Positions 20,255 to 28,606 of a DNA stretch of 64,000 nucleotides are shown here, piece by piece; the stretch's first letter is position 1, and every line of letters begins with the position of its first letter. The DNA is from Pseudomonas sp. S09G 359 (GTDB taxonomy: Bacteria; Pseudomonadota; Gammaproteobacteria; Pseudomonadales; Pseudomonadaceae). The stretch is from NCBI RefSeq assembly GCF_002843605.1, contig NZ_CP025263.1, positions 1,928,501-1,992,500 of the forward strand. Direction: 5' to 3'. A model generated the notes under the pieces. That model saw only the letters and a list, made by a program, of their open reading frames with translations, did no database searches and had not been told where the DNA came from. The position numbers were made by a program, and so were the translations under genes.

Positions 20255-20353
20255 ATGAAAAAAGGTAAAGGCTTACTTGTTGCTAAGGCCTTAAAGCTCG
20301 GGAGGTCGGTATTTCATCGAAGAGTAAGCCGAATCGTGAATCCAGGGATTTAA
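20255..20353 (+). CDS. Possible small basic peptide (32 residues)
   Basis: An ATG follows AGGAA with 10 bases between, in the 256-base gap between the response regulator and the receiver-only gene. It opens a 32-codon frame starting MKKGKGLLVAKALK, rich in Lys and Arg with an amphipathic look, and ends in TAA at 20351. The region is AT-richer than its surroundings. I do not recognise it; chance cannot be excluded at this length. Confidence 0.25.
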   Translation: MKKGKGLLVAKALKLGRSVFHRRVSRIVNPGI

Positions 20354-20405
20354 CCGTGGTTGTGCGTGTAATTTTCCACGCGTTTATATGTTTGATGTCC
20401 TACAT

Positions 20406-20801
20406 TTATAACGTGGGGAGTGAGCGGATCAAACGTTCAAACTCGTCTTTGTTCAATGGCTTTGATAAGCACCCGTGCAGTGGCAGGCCGCGCTCCTGTG
20501 CTTGGGTTTGCAGCGCTGACAGCTCCACCTCGGGAAGCCCGCTCAGCAGGATGGCGGCCCGGATAAAGTGCCGGCGGCTGGCGATCTCGATCAATTCAAG
20601 CCCTGGCAGGTCGGGCAGGCACTGGTCGCACAGGATGATGTCGAAGGGGGTCTCGGCCAGCGTCATCAAGCGGATCGCCTGTTCGGCGTTTTCAGCCGGG
20701 CACAGTTGCTCGAAGCCGAAGCTTCTGAGCAGGCACTGGGTGGCGATCAGTTGAAACGGATGGTCCTCCACCAATAGGATGCGAAGGGCGTTGCTGGGCA
20801 T
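20406..20801 (-). CDS. Stand-alone receiver-domain protein (RocR-receiver-like)
   Basis: A 131-residue protein consisting only of a receiver domain: acidic pair E12/D13 (LLVEDHPFQ), phospho-acceptor D59 (IILCDQCLPDLPG), Ser near 83 and K near 110 (CLSKPLN). There is no output domain. From memory, the EDxPFQ opening and the SKPL-type end resemble the receiver of RocR, a receiver-EAL phosphodiesterase that works with RocS/RocA. Here the EAL part is absent. I start at ATG 20801; a TTG seven codons earlier is the alternative and neither has a strong ribosome site. It lies upstream of, and in the same direction as, the regulator-sensor pair. Confidence 0.8.
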   Translation of the reverse strand: MPSNALRILLVEDHPFQLIATQCLLRSFGFEQLCPAENAEQAIRLMTLAETPFDIILCDQCLPDLPGLELIEIASRRHFIRAAILLSGLPEVELSALQTQAQERGLPLHGCLSKPLNKDEFERLIRSLPTL

Positions 20802-20972
20802 AGAAAGCACACGGTGAGTCAAGCATCGATAGGGAGCAGGTAAGCACTAATTGCCTGATTTGCCCGCAGCGTGCGCGATTATTCTTTGGAAGCCTGTGCG
20901 AATTCGATCAGGCCGCTCTGTTCCCGTCGTAGGCAGATTCTGTTCAGTGAACAGGCGGCTGGATCAGTCAGG

Positions 20973-22304
20973 TTATTGTGGGCTGGAACGCCCGGTCATC
21001 TCTCGTGCCATCTCGGTGGCGTAGCTGTCGGTCATGCCGGCGATAAAGTCGATCATGCGCAGGAATGAAGCGTGCAACGGCCACGCCGGGTTAGGCGCGT
21101 TGTTGCCCAGCAGGTCGAGAATGCGCCGGTTCTTGAAGGACGGCGTGCGCCCGCCATGTTGCTCCAGCGCTGCGCCGCAAAAGGCGTTCAGGAGGATTTC
21201 CAAGGTGGTGTAGGCGCCGATCTCATGCAGGGTCTTGCGCTTGTCCTGGAAGATTTTCTTGCGCGCCATGTCTTTGGCGTCCAGCACGCAGCGTTTGGCC
21301 GGGCCGTGCATGTGCTCTACCAGGTCGCCGGGCAGGGCACCGGCCAGCAAGGCATCCTGTTGTTCGACGAAGGCCTGGGCTGCCGCATTGGTCAGGTGTT
21401 CGATGGCCTTGCCGCGCAGGATCGCCAACTTGCGTCGACGGGAATCCTGGGGGCCGAGTTGTCGATAGGTCTGTGGCAGGTCATCGCCGACCAGGTTGAG
21501 TAGCAGTGACTCGACCTCGGCGTATTCGAGCAACTCCATTTCCAGGCCGTCTTCCAGGTCGATCAAGGCGTAGCAGATATCGTCCGCCGCTTCCATCAGG
21601 TAGACCAGTGGGTGGCGCGCCCAACGCTGTTCTTCGAGTTGTGGCAGGCCAAGCTTGTGGGCGATCTGCTCGAGGATCGGCAGTTCGCTCTGATAGCAGC
21701 CGAACTTGTGCTTCTTGTAGCCCAGGGCGTCGGCGTGGCGGGCGGTCCAGGGGTATTTCAGGTAAGTGCCCAGGGTCGCGTAGGTCAGCCGTGTACCGCC
21801 GTCGAACTGGTGGTATTCCAGCTGGGTGAGCACGCGGAAGCCTTGGGCATTGCCTTCGAAGTTGAGGAAGTCATTGCGCTCGGCGGTGCTCATGTCATCC
21901 AGCCAGCCGCGTCCTGCTGCCTGTTGGAACCAATGGCGGATGGCATCTTCGCCGGAGTGCCCGAACGGTGGGTTGCCGATGTCGTGGGCCAGGCAAGCCG
22001 ATTGCACCACCATGCCCAGGTCGCTCGGGTCGCACCAGTCGGGCAGGGCGCCGCGCAGGGTTTCACCCACGCGCATGCCAAGGGAGCGGCCGACGCAGCT
22101 GACTTCCAGGGAATGGGTCAGGCGCGTGTGGATATGGTCGTTGCTGGACACCGGATGCACTTGGGTCTTGCGGCCCAGGCGGCGAAACGCACCGGAGAAG
22201 ATAATGCGGTCGTGGTCTTTGTGAAATGGGCTGCGGCCCAGTTCTTCCGGGCTGTGCAGGGGTTTTCCAAGGCGTTCGCGGGTAAGCAGGGTGGGCCAAT
22301 CCAA
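20973..22304 (-). CDS. dgt: Deoxyguanosinetriphosphate triphosphohydrolase (dGTPase-like)
   Basis: A 443-residue HD-domain enzyme that cleaves dNTPs (classically dGTP) to deoxynucleoside and triphosphate, adjusting precursor pools. The metal site is visible as RLTHSLEVS (His near residue 62) and [17 protein letters not shown] (HD near 107-108). A later conserved [16 protein letters not shown] contributes the remaining ligand around residue 245. Start and length fit bacterial dGTPase-like proteins; I cannot say which dNTP is preferred. The gene is 71 bases downstream of the EAL gene in the same direction, so shared transcription is possible. Confidence 0.93.
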   Translation of the reverse strand: MDWPTLLTRERLGKPLHSPEELGRSPFHKDHDRIIFSGAFRRLGRKTQVHPVSSNDHIHTRLTHSLEVSCVGRSLGMRVGETLRGALPDWCDPSDLGMVVQSACLAHDIGNPPFGHSGEDAIRHWFQQAAGRGWLDDMSTAERNDFLNFEGNAQGFRVLTQLEYHQFDGGTRLTYATLGTYLKYPWTARHADALGYKKHKFGCYQSELPILEQIAHKLGLPQLEEQRWARHPLVYLMEAADDICYALIDLEDGLEMELLEYAEVESLLLNLVGDDLPQTYRQLGPQDSRRRKLAILRGKAIEHLTNAAAQAFVEQQDALLAGALPGDLVEHMHGPAKRCVLDAKDMARKKIFQDKRKTLHEIGAYTTLEILLNAFCGAALEQHGGRTPSFKNRRILDLLGNNAPNPAWPLHASFLRMIDFIAGMTDSYATEMAREMTGRSSPQ

Positions 22305-22375
22305 GGCGGGTACTCTCCGTGCGGTGAATGACCCCCCCAGCTTCCCGGTTCAGCGCAGCCTCGGCAAGCGAAAAT

Positions 22376-23539
22376 CTACAAGCCGGCCGCGTCGATGTCG
22401 ATTAACAGCAAGCGCTGACCGTTATTGAAGAATTGTCCGGCAGTGAGGCAATACTGGTTAGTGGTGGCATCGCGGTAGGTGGAGGACAGCGTCAGGCGAC
22501 GCTCCTCCCAGCCTTCGGCCAGCAGGTGATAAAAGTAGGGGCGCCACGACCAGTTGTGGCCCAAGTAGCGGCTGTCGGCTTGCCAGGCGTCCTGGTGCCA
22601 TTCGAAATTGGGCGTCAGTTGGGTGCCGTGCCGGTCACACTGGTAAAAGCGCAGCAGCCATGGAAAAGCCTGCAATTGCGGCAAGTCACTCAGTGGCGCC
22701 TGGGTTTCGGCCCACGCCTGCAGGATTTTCATCAATTCGGTCAATTGCTGGCGCAGTTGCATGACGCGTCCGCGTTCCGCGAGTTTCTGCTGCACATACG
22801 CCCCACGCAGTTGGGCGAAGTGCGGCACGAAGGCATCGGTGGCGAACCAGTCGAGCTGCGCCTGGGCAAACAGATAACCCTGCACGTAACGCGAACCGCA
22901 TTCCAGGGCGAAGCTCAGCTGGGCCTCGGTTTCCACGCCTTCGGCAATGATCCAGCAGCCGGTTTTTTCTGCCATTTGTGCCAGTGCGCGCACCACGTCA
23001 CTGCTCGGCCCGCCTTTGGCGGCCTCCTGGAACAAGCGCATGTCGAGCTTGAGAATGTCCGGCTGCAACGCCAGCACCCGATCGAGCTGGGAATAGCCGG
23101 CACCGAAGTCATCAATCGCGATGCGCGCACCGGCCTCGCGATAGCGCGCGACCACCTCGGCCAGGCGCTGAATGTCGCCGCCCAGTTCGGTGATCTCGAA
23201 CACGATGCGCCGCGGGTCGACGCCATGGTTATGGATCTGTTTCAGGCTCGGCAACGCCTGGCCCGGGCGCAGGCGGTTGATCCAGCGTGGTGAGATATTC
23301 AGGCTCAGGAACCAGTCTTCGGGAGCCTCATGCAGGCGGCTCAACGCGTTGTCGCGGATCTGCCGGTCCAGGCGGCGCAGGGTCACGCCCGGCGTGCGCG
23401 GGTCGGCGAACAGCGGGCCCACGGACTGCAAGCGGCCGTCCGCCTGGCGCAGGCGGCCCAACGCCTCGACGCCGGCGATGCGCCCGGTGGCGGTGTCGAT
23501 GAATGGTTGGAAGCAGGCGAGCGGTTGCCCGTCGATCAC
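22376..23539 (-). CDS. EAL-domain cyclic-di-GMP phosphodiesterase with C-terminal extra domain
   Basis: A 387-residue protein. The EAL domain (about 1-245) keeps the catalytic set: EAL in GVEALGR, N in LNIS, E in FEITE, DDFG (IDDFGAGYS), K in ILKLDM, E in AEGVET and Q in YVQGYLF. It should therefore hydrolyse c-di-GMP. The rest (about 255-387), rich in Trp, Tyr and Phe, resembles the sensory tail of YkuI-type proteins and follows a coiled-coil-like stretch. The start is GTG at 23539, preceded by a strong AAGGAGG. There is no membrane segment. Its position close to a RocR-like receiver lacking an EAL domain is suggestive but unproved. Confidence 0.88.
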   Translation of the reverse strand: MIDGQPLACFQPFIDTATGRIAGVEALGRLRQADGRLQSVGPLFADPRTPGVTLRRLDRQIRDNALSRLHEAPEDWFLSLNISPRWINRLRPGQALPSLKQIHNHGVDPRRIVFEITELGGDIQRLAEVVARYREAGARIAIDDFGAGYSQLDRVLALQPDILKLDMRLFQEAAKGGPSSDVVRALAQMAEKTGCWIIAEGVETEAQLSFALECGSRYVQGYLFAQAQLDWFATDAFVPHFAQLRGAYVQQKLAERGRVMQLRQQLTELMKILQAWAETQAPLSDLPQLQAFPWLLRFYQCDRHGTQLTPNFEWHQDAWQADSRYLGHNWSWRPYFYHLLAEGWEERRLTLSSTYRDATTNQYCLTAGQFFNNGQRLLLIDIDAAGL

Positions 23540-23580
23540 GGGGCCTCCTTAGGTACGGATGGTGAGGAATAACCTGGGCG

Positions 23581-23620
23581 AAAAAAAGGCCCGCCCCTCG
23601 AAAACAAGGGTCGGGCCGTT
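23581..23620 (-). terminator. Intrinsic terminator after the yqjK-like gene
   Basis: The stem GGCCCGcCCCT/AGGGtCGGGCC has one mismatch and is followed leftward by seven T on the minus strand. Confidence 0.85.
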
Positions 23621-23649
23621 TCTGTTAGCAAGAATGCAGCCAGCCGGGC

Positions 23650-23988
23650 TCAACTTTTACGCGAAGTGCCCTGCATCGCCAATTTGATCAGCGGGATCAA
23701 ACCGGCGCCGAGCCTTACCAGGCGCGTCAGGCCACTGATGCCGCCGCCCTTGGCGCCTTTACCGGTAATGAAGCCCATCAGTGTGACGGCGGCCACGCCC
23801 CACAGCGGCGCGTGCTTGATGCCCAGGCCACCCTGAAAGCTTTGGCCCATATTGCGCACTTTGTTCAGCGGCACCAGCAGTTGCTGGGACTCATGGCGAA
23901 TTTCCTGGCGGTGCATTTCCATGCGCAGGCGGATCAACGCCTTGCGCATTTCCCGCCGCGAGGTTTGCTGCGTTTCATTCGAGCTCAT
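23650..23988 (-). CDS. Small membrane-associated protein, YqjK-position
   Basis: A 112-residue protein, basic and helical in its first 45 residues (RREMRKALIRLRMEMHRQEI), then with two modest hydrophobic, glycine-rich segments (about 60-78 and 88-104). It is the third gene of a set with the DUF883 and holin-like YqjE proteins. This is the same order as E. coli yqjD-yqjE-yqjK, so I treat it as the YqjK counterpart by position rather than by sequence. Its start overlaps the yqjE-like stop by ATGA, and a strong terminator follows. Function unknown. Confidence 0.7.
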   Translation of the reverse strand: MSSNETQQTSRREMRKALIRLRMEMHRQEIRHESQQLLVPLNKVRNMGQSFQGGLGIKHAPLWGVAAVTLMGFITGKGAKGGGISGLTRLVRLGAGLIPLIKLAMQGTSRKS

Positions 23989-24368
23989 GGCAGCAGGCGC
24001 TCCCGGTCATTGGCCAGCTCTTCGAGGGTGGCGTGGAACGGCGTGGATTCATCGAACACCGCCGCTTTCAAGCGCACCCCGCAGAAGGCTGCGGCCAGGC
24101 TGTAGAACACACAAAGGCAAATGATCCCGGTCAGGCGGTAACCGGTGTCCCACACCAGGATCATCACCAGCGTCGACAACCCCACCAGCAACAGCAGGGC
24201 AAACACCAACGCCAAGCCAGCAAACAGCAGCAGGCTGACGGTGCGCGCCTTCTGCTCCTGCAATTCAATGCCAAACAGTTCGACATGGCTGTGCAGCAAG
24301 CCCAGAACGGCCGCGCCCAGACGTCGAGAGGTTGTGCCCGTGGACGAGCTGCTTTCGCCGATAGACAT
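23985..24368 (-). CDS. yqjE: YqjE-like holin-superfamily membrane protein
   Basis: A 127-residue protein with two strong membrane helices (about 44-68 and 76-100) after a family-typical LLHSHVELFGIELQEQKAR helix, and a short acidic tail. This is the pattern of the phage-holin superfamily III/YqjE proteins, which in E. coli are made with YqjD and are linked to stationary-phase ribosome association at the membrane. It lies three bases after the DUF883 gene and overlaps the next gene by four, so the three form one operon. Confidence 0.82.
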   Translation of the reverse strand: MSIGESSSSTGTTSRRLGAAVLGLLHSHVELFGIELQEQKARTVSLLLFAGLALVFALLLLVGLSTLVMILVWDTGYRLTGIICLCVFYSLAAAFCGVRLKAAVFDESTPFHATLEELANDRERLLP

Positions 24369-24371
24369 GAT

Positions 24372-24686
24372 TTAGCGCCTTGTAGCCAGCAAACCGATCA
24401 AAAAGCCCACGCCCGCCGCGATACCTACCGACTGCCATGGGTTGGCTTGCACGTAGTCTTCGGTGGCAGTGACTGCCGCCTGGCCGCGTTCGCGCAGGGA
24501 ATCTTCAGTCAGTTGCAGGGTTTCACGGGCCTTGAGCAGGCTGTCGTGGATCTTGCTGCGCAGCTCATCGGCCTGGTCGCCAGCGAGCACCTTGGTGTCG
24601 TCCAGCAACTTTTCGGTGTCACTGACCAGGGTTTGAAAATCCGCCATCAGTATCTCTTGAGCAGTCTTTGCAGTTCTTCTGGCCAT
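24372..24686 (-). CDS. DUF883-family (YqjD/ElaB-like) membrane-anchored protein
   Basis: A 104-residue protein: a long amphipathic helix full of Leu, Glu and Lys (about 10-75), then a single C-terminal membrane anchor with the family motif VQANPWQSVGIAAGVGFLIGLL and ending in ATRR. E. coli YqjD and ElaB of this family bind ribosomes at the inner membrane in stationary phase. The start is ATG at 24686, preceded by GGAG seven bases away; upstream in-frame codons are not family-like. First gene of a three-gene operon. Confidence 0.9.
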   Translation of the reverse strand: MARRTAKTAQEILMADFQTLVSDTEKLLDDTKVLAGDQADELRSKIHDSLLKARETLQLTEDSLRERGQAAVTATEDYVQANPWQSVGIAAGVGFLIGLLATRR

Positions 24687-25042
24687 GGTTATCTCCGTGA
24701 TTGGCTGGTCGTTACGTCTATACGTCTGTTTTCGAGTCACCGGCATCGGTGAAGGTTCAGTGCAATTGTGTGGTACAGCTTTTGCTTTGCCTTGGTGCGC
24801 AGGCCCCAAGGCCTGCGCTGAATCCGGGCGGCCTGAAGCCAATGCCTTGAAAAACCTTACCCTAATTCACTCAAACTCGCGGAAAAACCCTGTCGGCAAC
24901 GGCCTGTTGTGTTGATCGCTGCGCTAAAGCGGTTCACGCCTCCTGAAAGAGCGGCGGAACCGGTGGTGCCAATTTAGTGCGCGCAACCCTGGCTTGAACC
25001 GCTTTGGTGCTTTTTGCCTTAAATGCAGGCCTGCCAACCTCC
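24687..25042. other. Intergenic region between DUF883 and amt genes
   Basis: This 356-base divergent gap carries a perfect hairpin at 24797-24818 (GCGCAGGCC, loop CCAA, GGCCTGCGC) without a T-run. It should contain promoters for both sides. I looked for a sigma-54 GG-N10-GC promoter before amt and found none with correct spacing. No gene seen. Confidence 0.5.
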
Positions 25043-26251
25043 ATGGAAAATTTGCAAAGCGCGGTGGACACCCTTGTCCACAGCTCCAACACCTTGTTCA
25101 TACTGATCGGTGCAGTCATGGTCCTGGCCATGCACGCCGGCTTCGCGTTCCTGGAAGTCGGTACGGTGCGCCAGAAAAACCAGGTCAACGCGCTGTCGAA
25201 AATCCTCAGTGACTTCGCCATCTCCACCCTGGCCTATTTCTTTATAGGCTATTGGATCTCCTACGGTGTGAGCTTCATGCAACCGGCTGCGGTGATCAGC
25301 GCCGACCATGGCTATGGCTTGGTGAAATTCTTCTTCCTGCTGACCTTCGCGGCGGCGATTCCGGCGATCATTTCCGGCGGCATTGCCGAGCGTGCAAAGT
25401 TTGCGCCCCAGCTGTGCGCCACGGCGTTGATCGTGGCGTTCATCTACCCGTTTTTCGAAGGCATGGTGTGGAACGGCAATTTCGGCCTGCAGGCCTGGCT
25501 GCTCGCGACTTTTGGCGCAAGTTTCCATGACTTCGCCGGTTCCGTGGTGGTGCACGCCATGGGCGGCTGGCTGGCGCTGGCGGCGGTGCTGTTGCTGGGC
25601 CCGCGCAACGGGCGCTACCGCGAAGGGCGCCTGGTGGCCTTTGCACCGTCGAGCATTCCTTTCCTCGCGTTGGGTTCGTGGATATTGATCGTCGGCTGGT
25701 TCGGCTTCAACGTGATGAGCGCCCAGACCCTCAACGGCGTAAGCGGCCTGGTGGCGGTCAACTCGCTGATGGCCATGGTCGGCGGCACCGTTGCTGCGCT
25801 GGTGATCGGCCGCAATGACCCGGGCTTCCTGCACAACGGCCCATTGGCCGGGCTGGTGGCGATTTGTGCCGGTTCCGACCTGATGCACCCGGTGGGCGCG
25901 CTGGTGACTGGCGTGGTGGCAGGCGGCCTGTTTGTGTGGTGTTTTATCGCCGCCCAGGACCGCTGGAAGATTGATGACGTGTTGGGCGTGTGGCCACTGC
26001 ATGGCCTGTGCGGCGTGTGGGGCGGCATCGCCTGCGGTATTTTCGGCCAGACCGCGCTGGGCGGATTGGGTGGCGTGAGCCTGATCAGTCAGTTGATCGG
26101 CACCGCTCTTGGGGTGCTGGTAGCCCTGGGCGGCGGCCTGCTGGTGTACGGCGTGATCAAGCGCGTGCACGGGCTGCGCCTGAGCCAGGAGCAGGAGTAT
26201 TACGGTGCGGACCTGTCGATCCACAAGATCGGCGCGGTCAGTCAGGATTGA
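25043..26251 (+). CDS. amt: Ammonium transporter, Amt/Rh family
   Basis: A 402-residue channel with 11 predicted membrane helices. The pore histidines are visible in SVVVHAMGGWLAL (near residue 168) and PLHGLCGVWGG (near 318), and the family opening MHAGFAFLEVGTVRQKN lies at 30-50. The start is ATG at 25043 (MENLQSAV), chosen by family resemblance as there is no good ribosome site. TTG/GTG codons 12-13 residues upstream are alternatives. There is no glnK neighbour, unlike the main amtB locus, so this is probably a second transporter. Its 3' end overlaps the convergent antiporter gene by 14 bases. Confidence 0.92.
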   Translation: MENLQSAVDTLVHSSNTLFILIGAVMVLAMHAGFAFLEVGTVRQKNQVNALSKILSDFAISTLAYFFIGYWISYGVSFMQPAAVISADHGYGLVKFFFLLTFAAAIPAIISGGIAERAKFAPQLCATALIVAFIYPFFEGMVWNGNFGLQAWLLATFGASFHDFAGSVVVHAMGGWLALAAVLLLGPRNGRYREGRLVAFAPSSIPFLALGSWILIVGWFGFNVMSAQTLNGVSGLVAVNSLMAMVGGTVAALVIGRNDPGFLHNGPLAGLVAICAGSDLMHPVGALVTGVVAGGLFVWCFIAAQDRWKIDDVLGVWPLHGLCGVWGGIACGIFGQTALGGLGGVSLISQLIGTALGVLVALGGGLLVYGVIKRVHGLRLSQEQEYYGADLSIHKIGAVSQD

Positions 26252-27953
26252 CCGGCGGCGAATCAACCCCGTGCAACAGGCGGTAACGGTTATGCCGCAC
26301 TTCATCCACCCGCGCTTGCACCTGTTGCTCCGGCAGGCCCAGCAGGGCCAAGGCGTGGGAAGCAAGCATCAGGCTCGACTCCAATAGCTCGGGCACCACT
26401 TCGGTGGCGCCTGCGGCTTTCAGTTCTGCCCATTGGCTGTCATCGCGGGTGCGCACCAGGATGGGCACCTCGGGGTTGATCCTTCTGGCCTCTTTCAGCA
26501 CCGTCAGCGCGACGTCGCTGTTGTCCACGGCAATCACCACCAAGCGCGCGCGTTCCAGGCCGACCGCGCTGAGCAGGGCGCCACGGCGGCAGTCGCCGTA
26601 GTGCACGCTGCTGTCTTCGGGGGCGGCTTCCTGCACCCGCTCCGGGTCGTCATCCAAGGCGATAAAGGCTTGTCTCTCGCCGCGTAGAAAGCGCCCGATG
26701 GATTGCCCCACGCGGCCATACCCGCAAATCACTGCATGGCCACGTAGCTCGGCGTTGAGTGCCGTGATGTGTTCCAGTTGCACCTGCTGGTTGGGCGTGC
26801 GATGCAGGCGCAGGGCGATCACCGGTGCGGCCCTGAGCAAGAGCGGCGTCAGCAGCATGGAGCAGAACGTGGCGGCGAGCAGCAGCCCGTTGAACTCATC
26901 CGGGATCAGCCGGCTCTGCTGCATCTGCGCCATCAAGGCAAAACAGAACTCGCCGCCCTGGGCCAGGGCCAGGCCGCTGCGCCAGGCGGTTTCACTGTCG
27001 CTGCCGCGCAGCTTGACCAGGGCGGCGACCACGCAGCCCTTTACCAGCATCAGCGCGAGGGTCAGGCCGAGGATCAACAGGCTGTGGCTGAGGAACAATT
27101 GCAGGTCGATCAGCATACCGATGCTGACAAAAAACAGCCCCAGGAGGATGTCGCGAAACGGGCGTATATCCGCTTCGATCTGATGACGGTAATGGCTTTC
27201 GCCCAGCAGCATGCCGGCCAGAAACGCACCGAGGGCAGGGGACAACCCCAGCAGATGCGTAAGCCACGCGGTGAGCAACACGATCACCAGTGCCAGCAGC
27301 ACAAATAACTCGGCGGAGTGCGAGGCGGCTACCTCACGAAACAGGCGCGGCAGCAGCCAGCGGCTGGCAAACAGCAGGCCGACAAATAACACCACGGTTT
27401 TACCCAGGGTCAGCGGCAGCGCCAGGTACCAGGCTTGCTCGCTACTGCCGGCAAACACCGGCACCAGGGTCAGCAGCAACACCGCCACTACGTCCTGGAA
27501 CAGCAGCACGCCAATCGCGTTCTGGCCGTGGCTGCTGAAGATCTCGCCGAGGCTGGTCAACTCCTTGCTGACGATGGCCGTGGACGACAACGCCAGGCCC
27601 GCGCCGAGCAGCAAGGCGATGCCGGGCGCCACCCCCAGGGCCATCAACAAGCCTCCCAGGAGTACGCCGCAGCCCAGCACTTGCAAACTGCCCAGGCCAA
27701 AGACCACGCGGCGCAGGGCCAGCATCTTGGTCAGGGAAAATTCCAGGCCCAGGGAAAACAACAGGAAGACCACGCCCATCTCGGCGAGGTCGGGCAGGTC
27801 TTCGTTGTCATTTACCCAGTCCAGCGCGGTCGGCCCCACGGCCAGGCCCACGCACAGGTAACCCAGCACGGGCGGCAATTGCAGCCGGCGAAACAACGCA
27901 ATCACCACCAGGGAGGAGGCCAGAATGATCAGCAGGTTGGCAAACACACGCAT
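26238..27953 (-). CDS. CPA2-family monovalent cation/proton antiporter with RCK domain
   Basis: A 571-residue KefB/KefC-like protein with about 12 membrane helices in the first 385 residues (GLAVGPTAL, LLFSLGLEFS, GAGLALSSTAIV, LGAFLAGMLLGES). A cytoplasmic RCK/TrkA-N nucleotide-binding domain follows (HAVICGYGRVGQSIGRFL near residue 405). Such proteins exchange K+ or Na+ for protons and are gated through the RCK domain. No KefF/KefG ancillary gene is adjacent, so glutathione gating is not supported. Start ATG at 27953. The end overlaps amt on the other strand. Confidence 0.88.
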   Translation of the reverse strand: MRVFANLLIILASSLVVIALFRRLQLPPVLGYLCVGLAVGPTALDWVNDNEDLPDLAEMGVVFLLFSLGLEFSLTKMLALRRVVFGLGSLQVLGCGVLLGGLLMALGVAPGIALLLGAGLALSSTAIVSKELTSLGEIFSSHGQNAIGVLLFQDVVAVLLLTLVPVFAGSSEQAWYLALPLTLGKTVVLFVGLLFASRWLLPRLFREVAASHSAELFVLLALVIVLLTAWLTHLLGLSPALGAFLAGMLLGESHYRHQIEADIRPFRDILLGLFFVSIGMLIDLQLFLSHSLLILGLTLALMLVKGCVVAALVKLRGSDSETAWRSGLALAQGGEFCFALMAQMQQSRLIPDEFNGLLLAATFCSMLLTPLLLRAAPVIALRLHRTPNQQVQLEHITALNAELRGHAVICGYGRVGQSIGRFLRGERQAFIALDDDPERVQEAAPEDSSVHYGDCRRGALLSAVGLERARLVVIAVDNSDVALTVLKEARRINPEVPILVRTRDDSQWAELKAAGATEVVPELLESSLMLASHALALLGLPEQQVQARVDEVRHNRYRLLHGVDSPPVNPD

Positions 27954-28052
27954 CTCCGTTGCAAGGTGGCGGGCAAAAAAGCCGCGAGAATCGCTGAATC
28001 AGTTATAGGCCATGCTGATCTGGATCAGGGTTTTATGTGGCGCGTGGCGCCA

Positions 28053-28242
28053 TTCTGGCGAGCGGGGCTTGTTGTGGTGAGCGGGCTTGCTGTGTGGTGA
28101 GCGGGCTTGCTGTGGCGAGCGGGCTTGCCCGCGTTGGGCTGCGAAGCGGCCCTAAAACCCGGCACCGCGTTTCTCTCTGAAGGAATGCGGCGGCTCTGCT
28201 GGGGCCGCTTCGCAGCCCAACGCGGGCAAGCCCGCTCGCCAC
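28053..28242. repeat. Cluster of half-REP copies followed by a long palindrome
   Basis: Three consecutive partial copies of a gcgagcgggcttg(c)tgtg unit (about 28057-28115) lead into a large inverted repeat, 28112-28242. The palindrome's arms match over 38 bases and read gtggcgagcgggcttgcccg inward through gttgggctgcgaagcggccc. This REP type is not seen elsewhere in the window. The gap 27954-28295 contains nothing else recognisable. Confidence 0.85.
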
Positions 28243-28295
28243 AGGTTTTCGTCGGGCTTAGAATGTTTGCCTACTTCCTGATCAGGGCCGTTGCC

Positions 28296-28532
28296 ATGCT
28301 TCCTGAATGCCAGTTATTCGGCACCCTGGGTTGCCATCTATGTGAGATTGCCGAAGCCGAAATCATGCCGCTCGTCGAACATGGGCTGTTGGTGGAATTG
28401 GTGGATATCACCGATCCCGACGACCTGACCGAAGCCTACGGCCTGCGGATTCCGGTGCTTCGCCGGGTGGACACGGGGGCGGAACTGGACTGGCCGTTCG
28501 ACGCTGAGCAGGTGGTGGCGTTCTTGCGCTGA
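28296..28532 (+). CDS. Small glutaredoxin-like (thioredoxin-fold, CxxC) protein
   Basis: A 78-residue protein with the thioredoxin-fold pattern of the DUF836/glutaredoxin-like family: LFGTLGCHLCEIAE near residues 6-19 with a C-H-L-C active site, cis-proline region RIPVL near 52, and a C-terminal helix. It probably acts as a cytoplasmic thiol-disulfide protein. The start is ATG at 28296; another ATG in frame at 28263 would add 11 residues. It directly follows the REP cluster. Partners cannot be inferred. Confidence 0.8.
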   Translation: MLPECQLFGTLGCHLCEIAEAEIMPLVEHGLLVELVDITDPDDLTEAYGLRIPVLRRVDTGAELDWPFDAEQVVAFLR

Positions 28533-28568
28533 GCGTTATGCGATGGCAGGTTTCCCAATATTAAGTTA

Positions 28569-28584
28569 CTGTATGTTTGTACAG
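28569..28584 (+). promoter_or_regulatory. LexA (SOS) box
   Basis: CTGTATGTTTGTACAG has the invariant CTG-N10-CAG, and the flanking TA on the left extends the match to the gammaproteobacterial consensus. It lies 23 bases before the start of the downstream gene, where LexA would block transcription. Confidence 0.85.
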
Positions 28585-28606
28585 CGATTGAATAAAGGGA
28601 ACGCCC

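Noticed and set aside
24797-24818. Nine-pair GC-rich hairpin as a terminator or small RNA end
   Set aside because: No T-run on either strand and no promoter-like sequence at a fitting distance.
24900-25042. Sigma-54 promoter before amt
   Set aside because: Several GG/GC pairs occur, but none with the required ten-base spacing.
28025-28250. CRISPR-like repeat array
   Set aside because: The repeats are directly adjacent, unequal and palindromic, with no spacers; they belong to the REP class.
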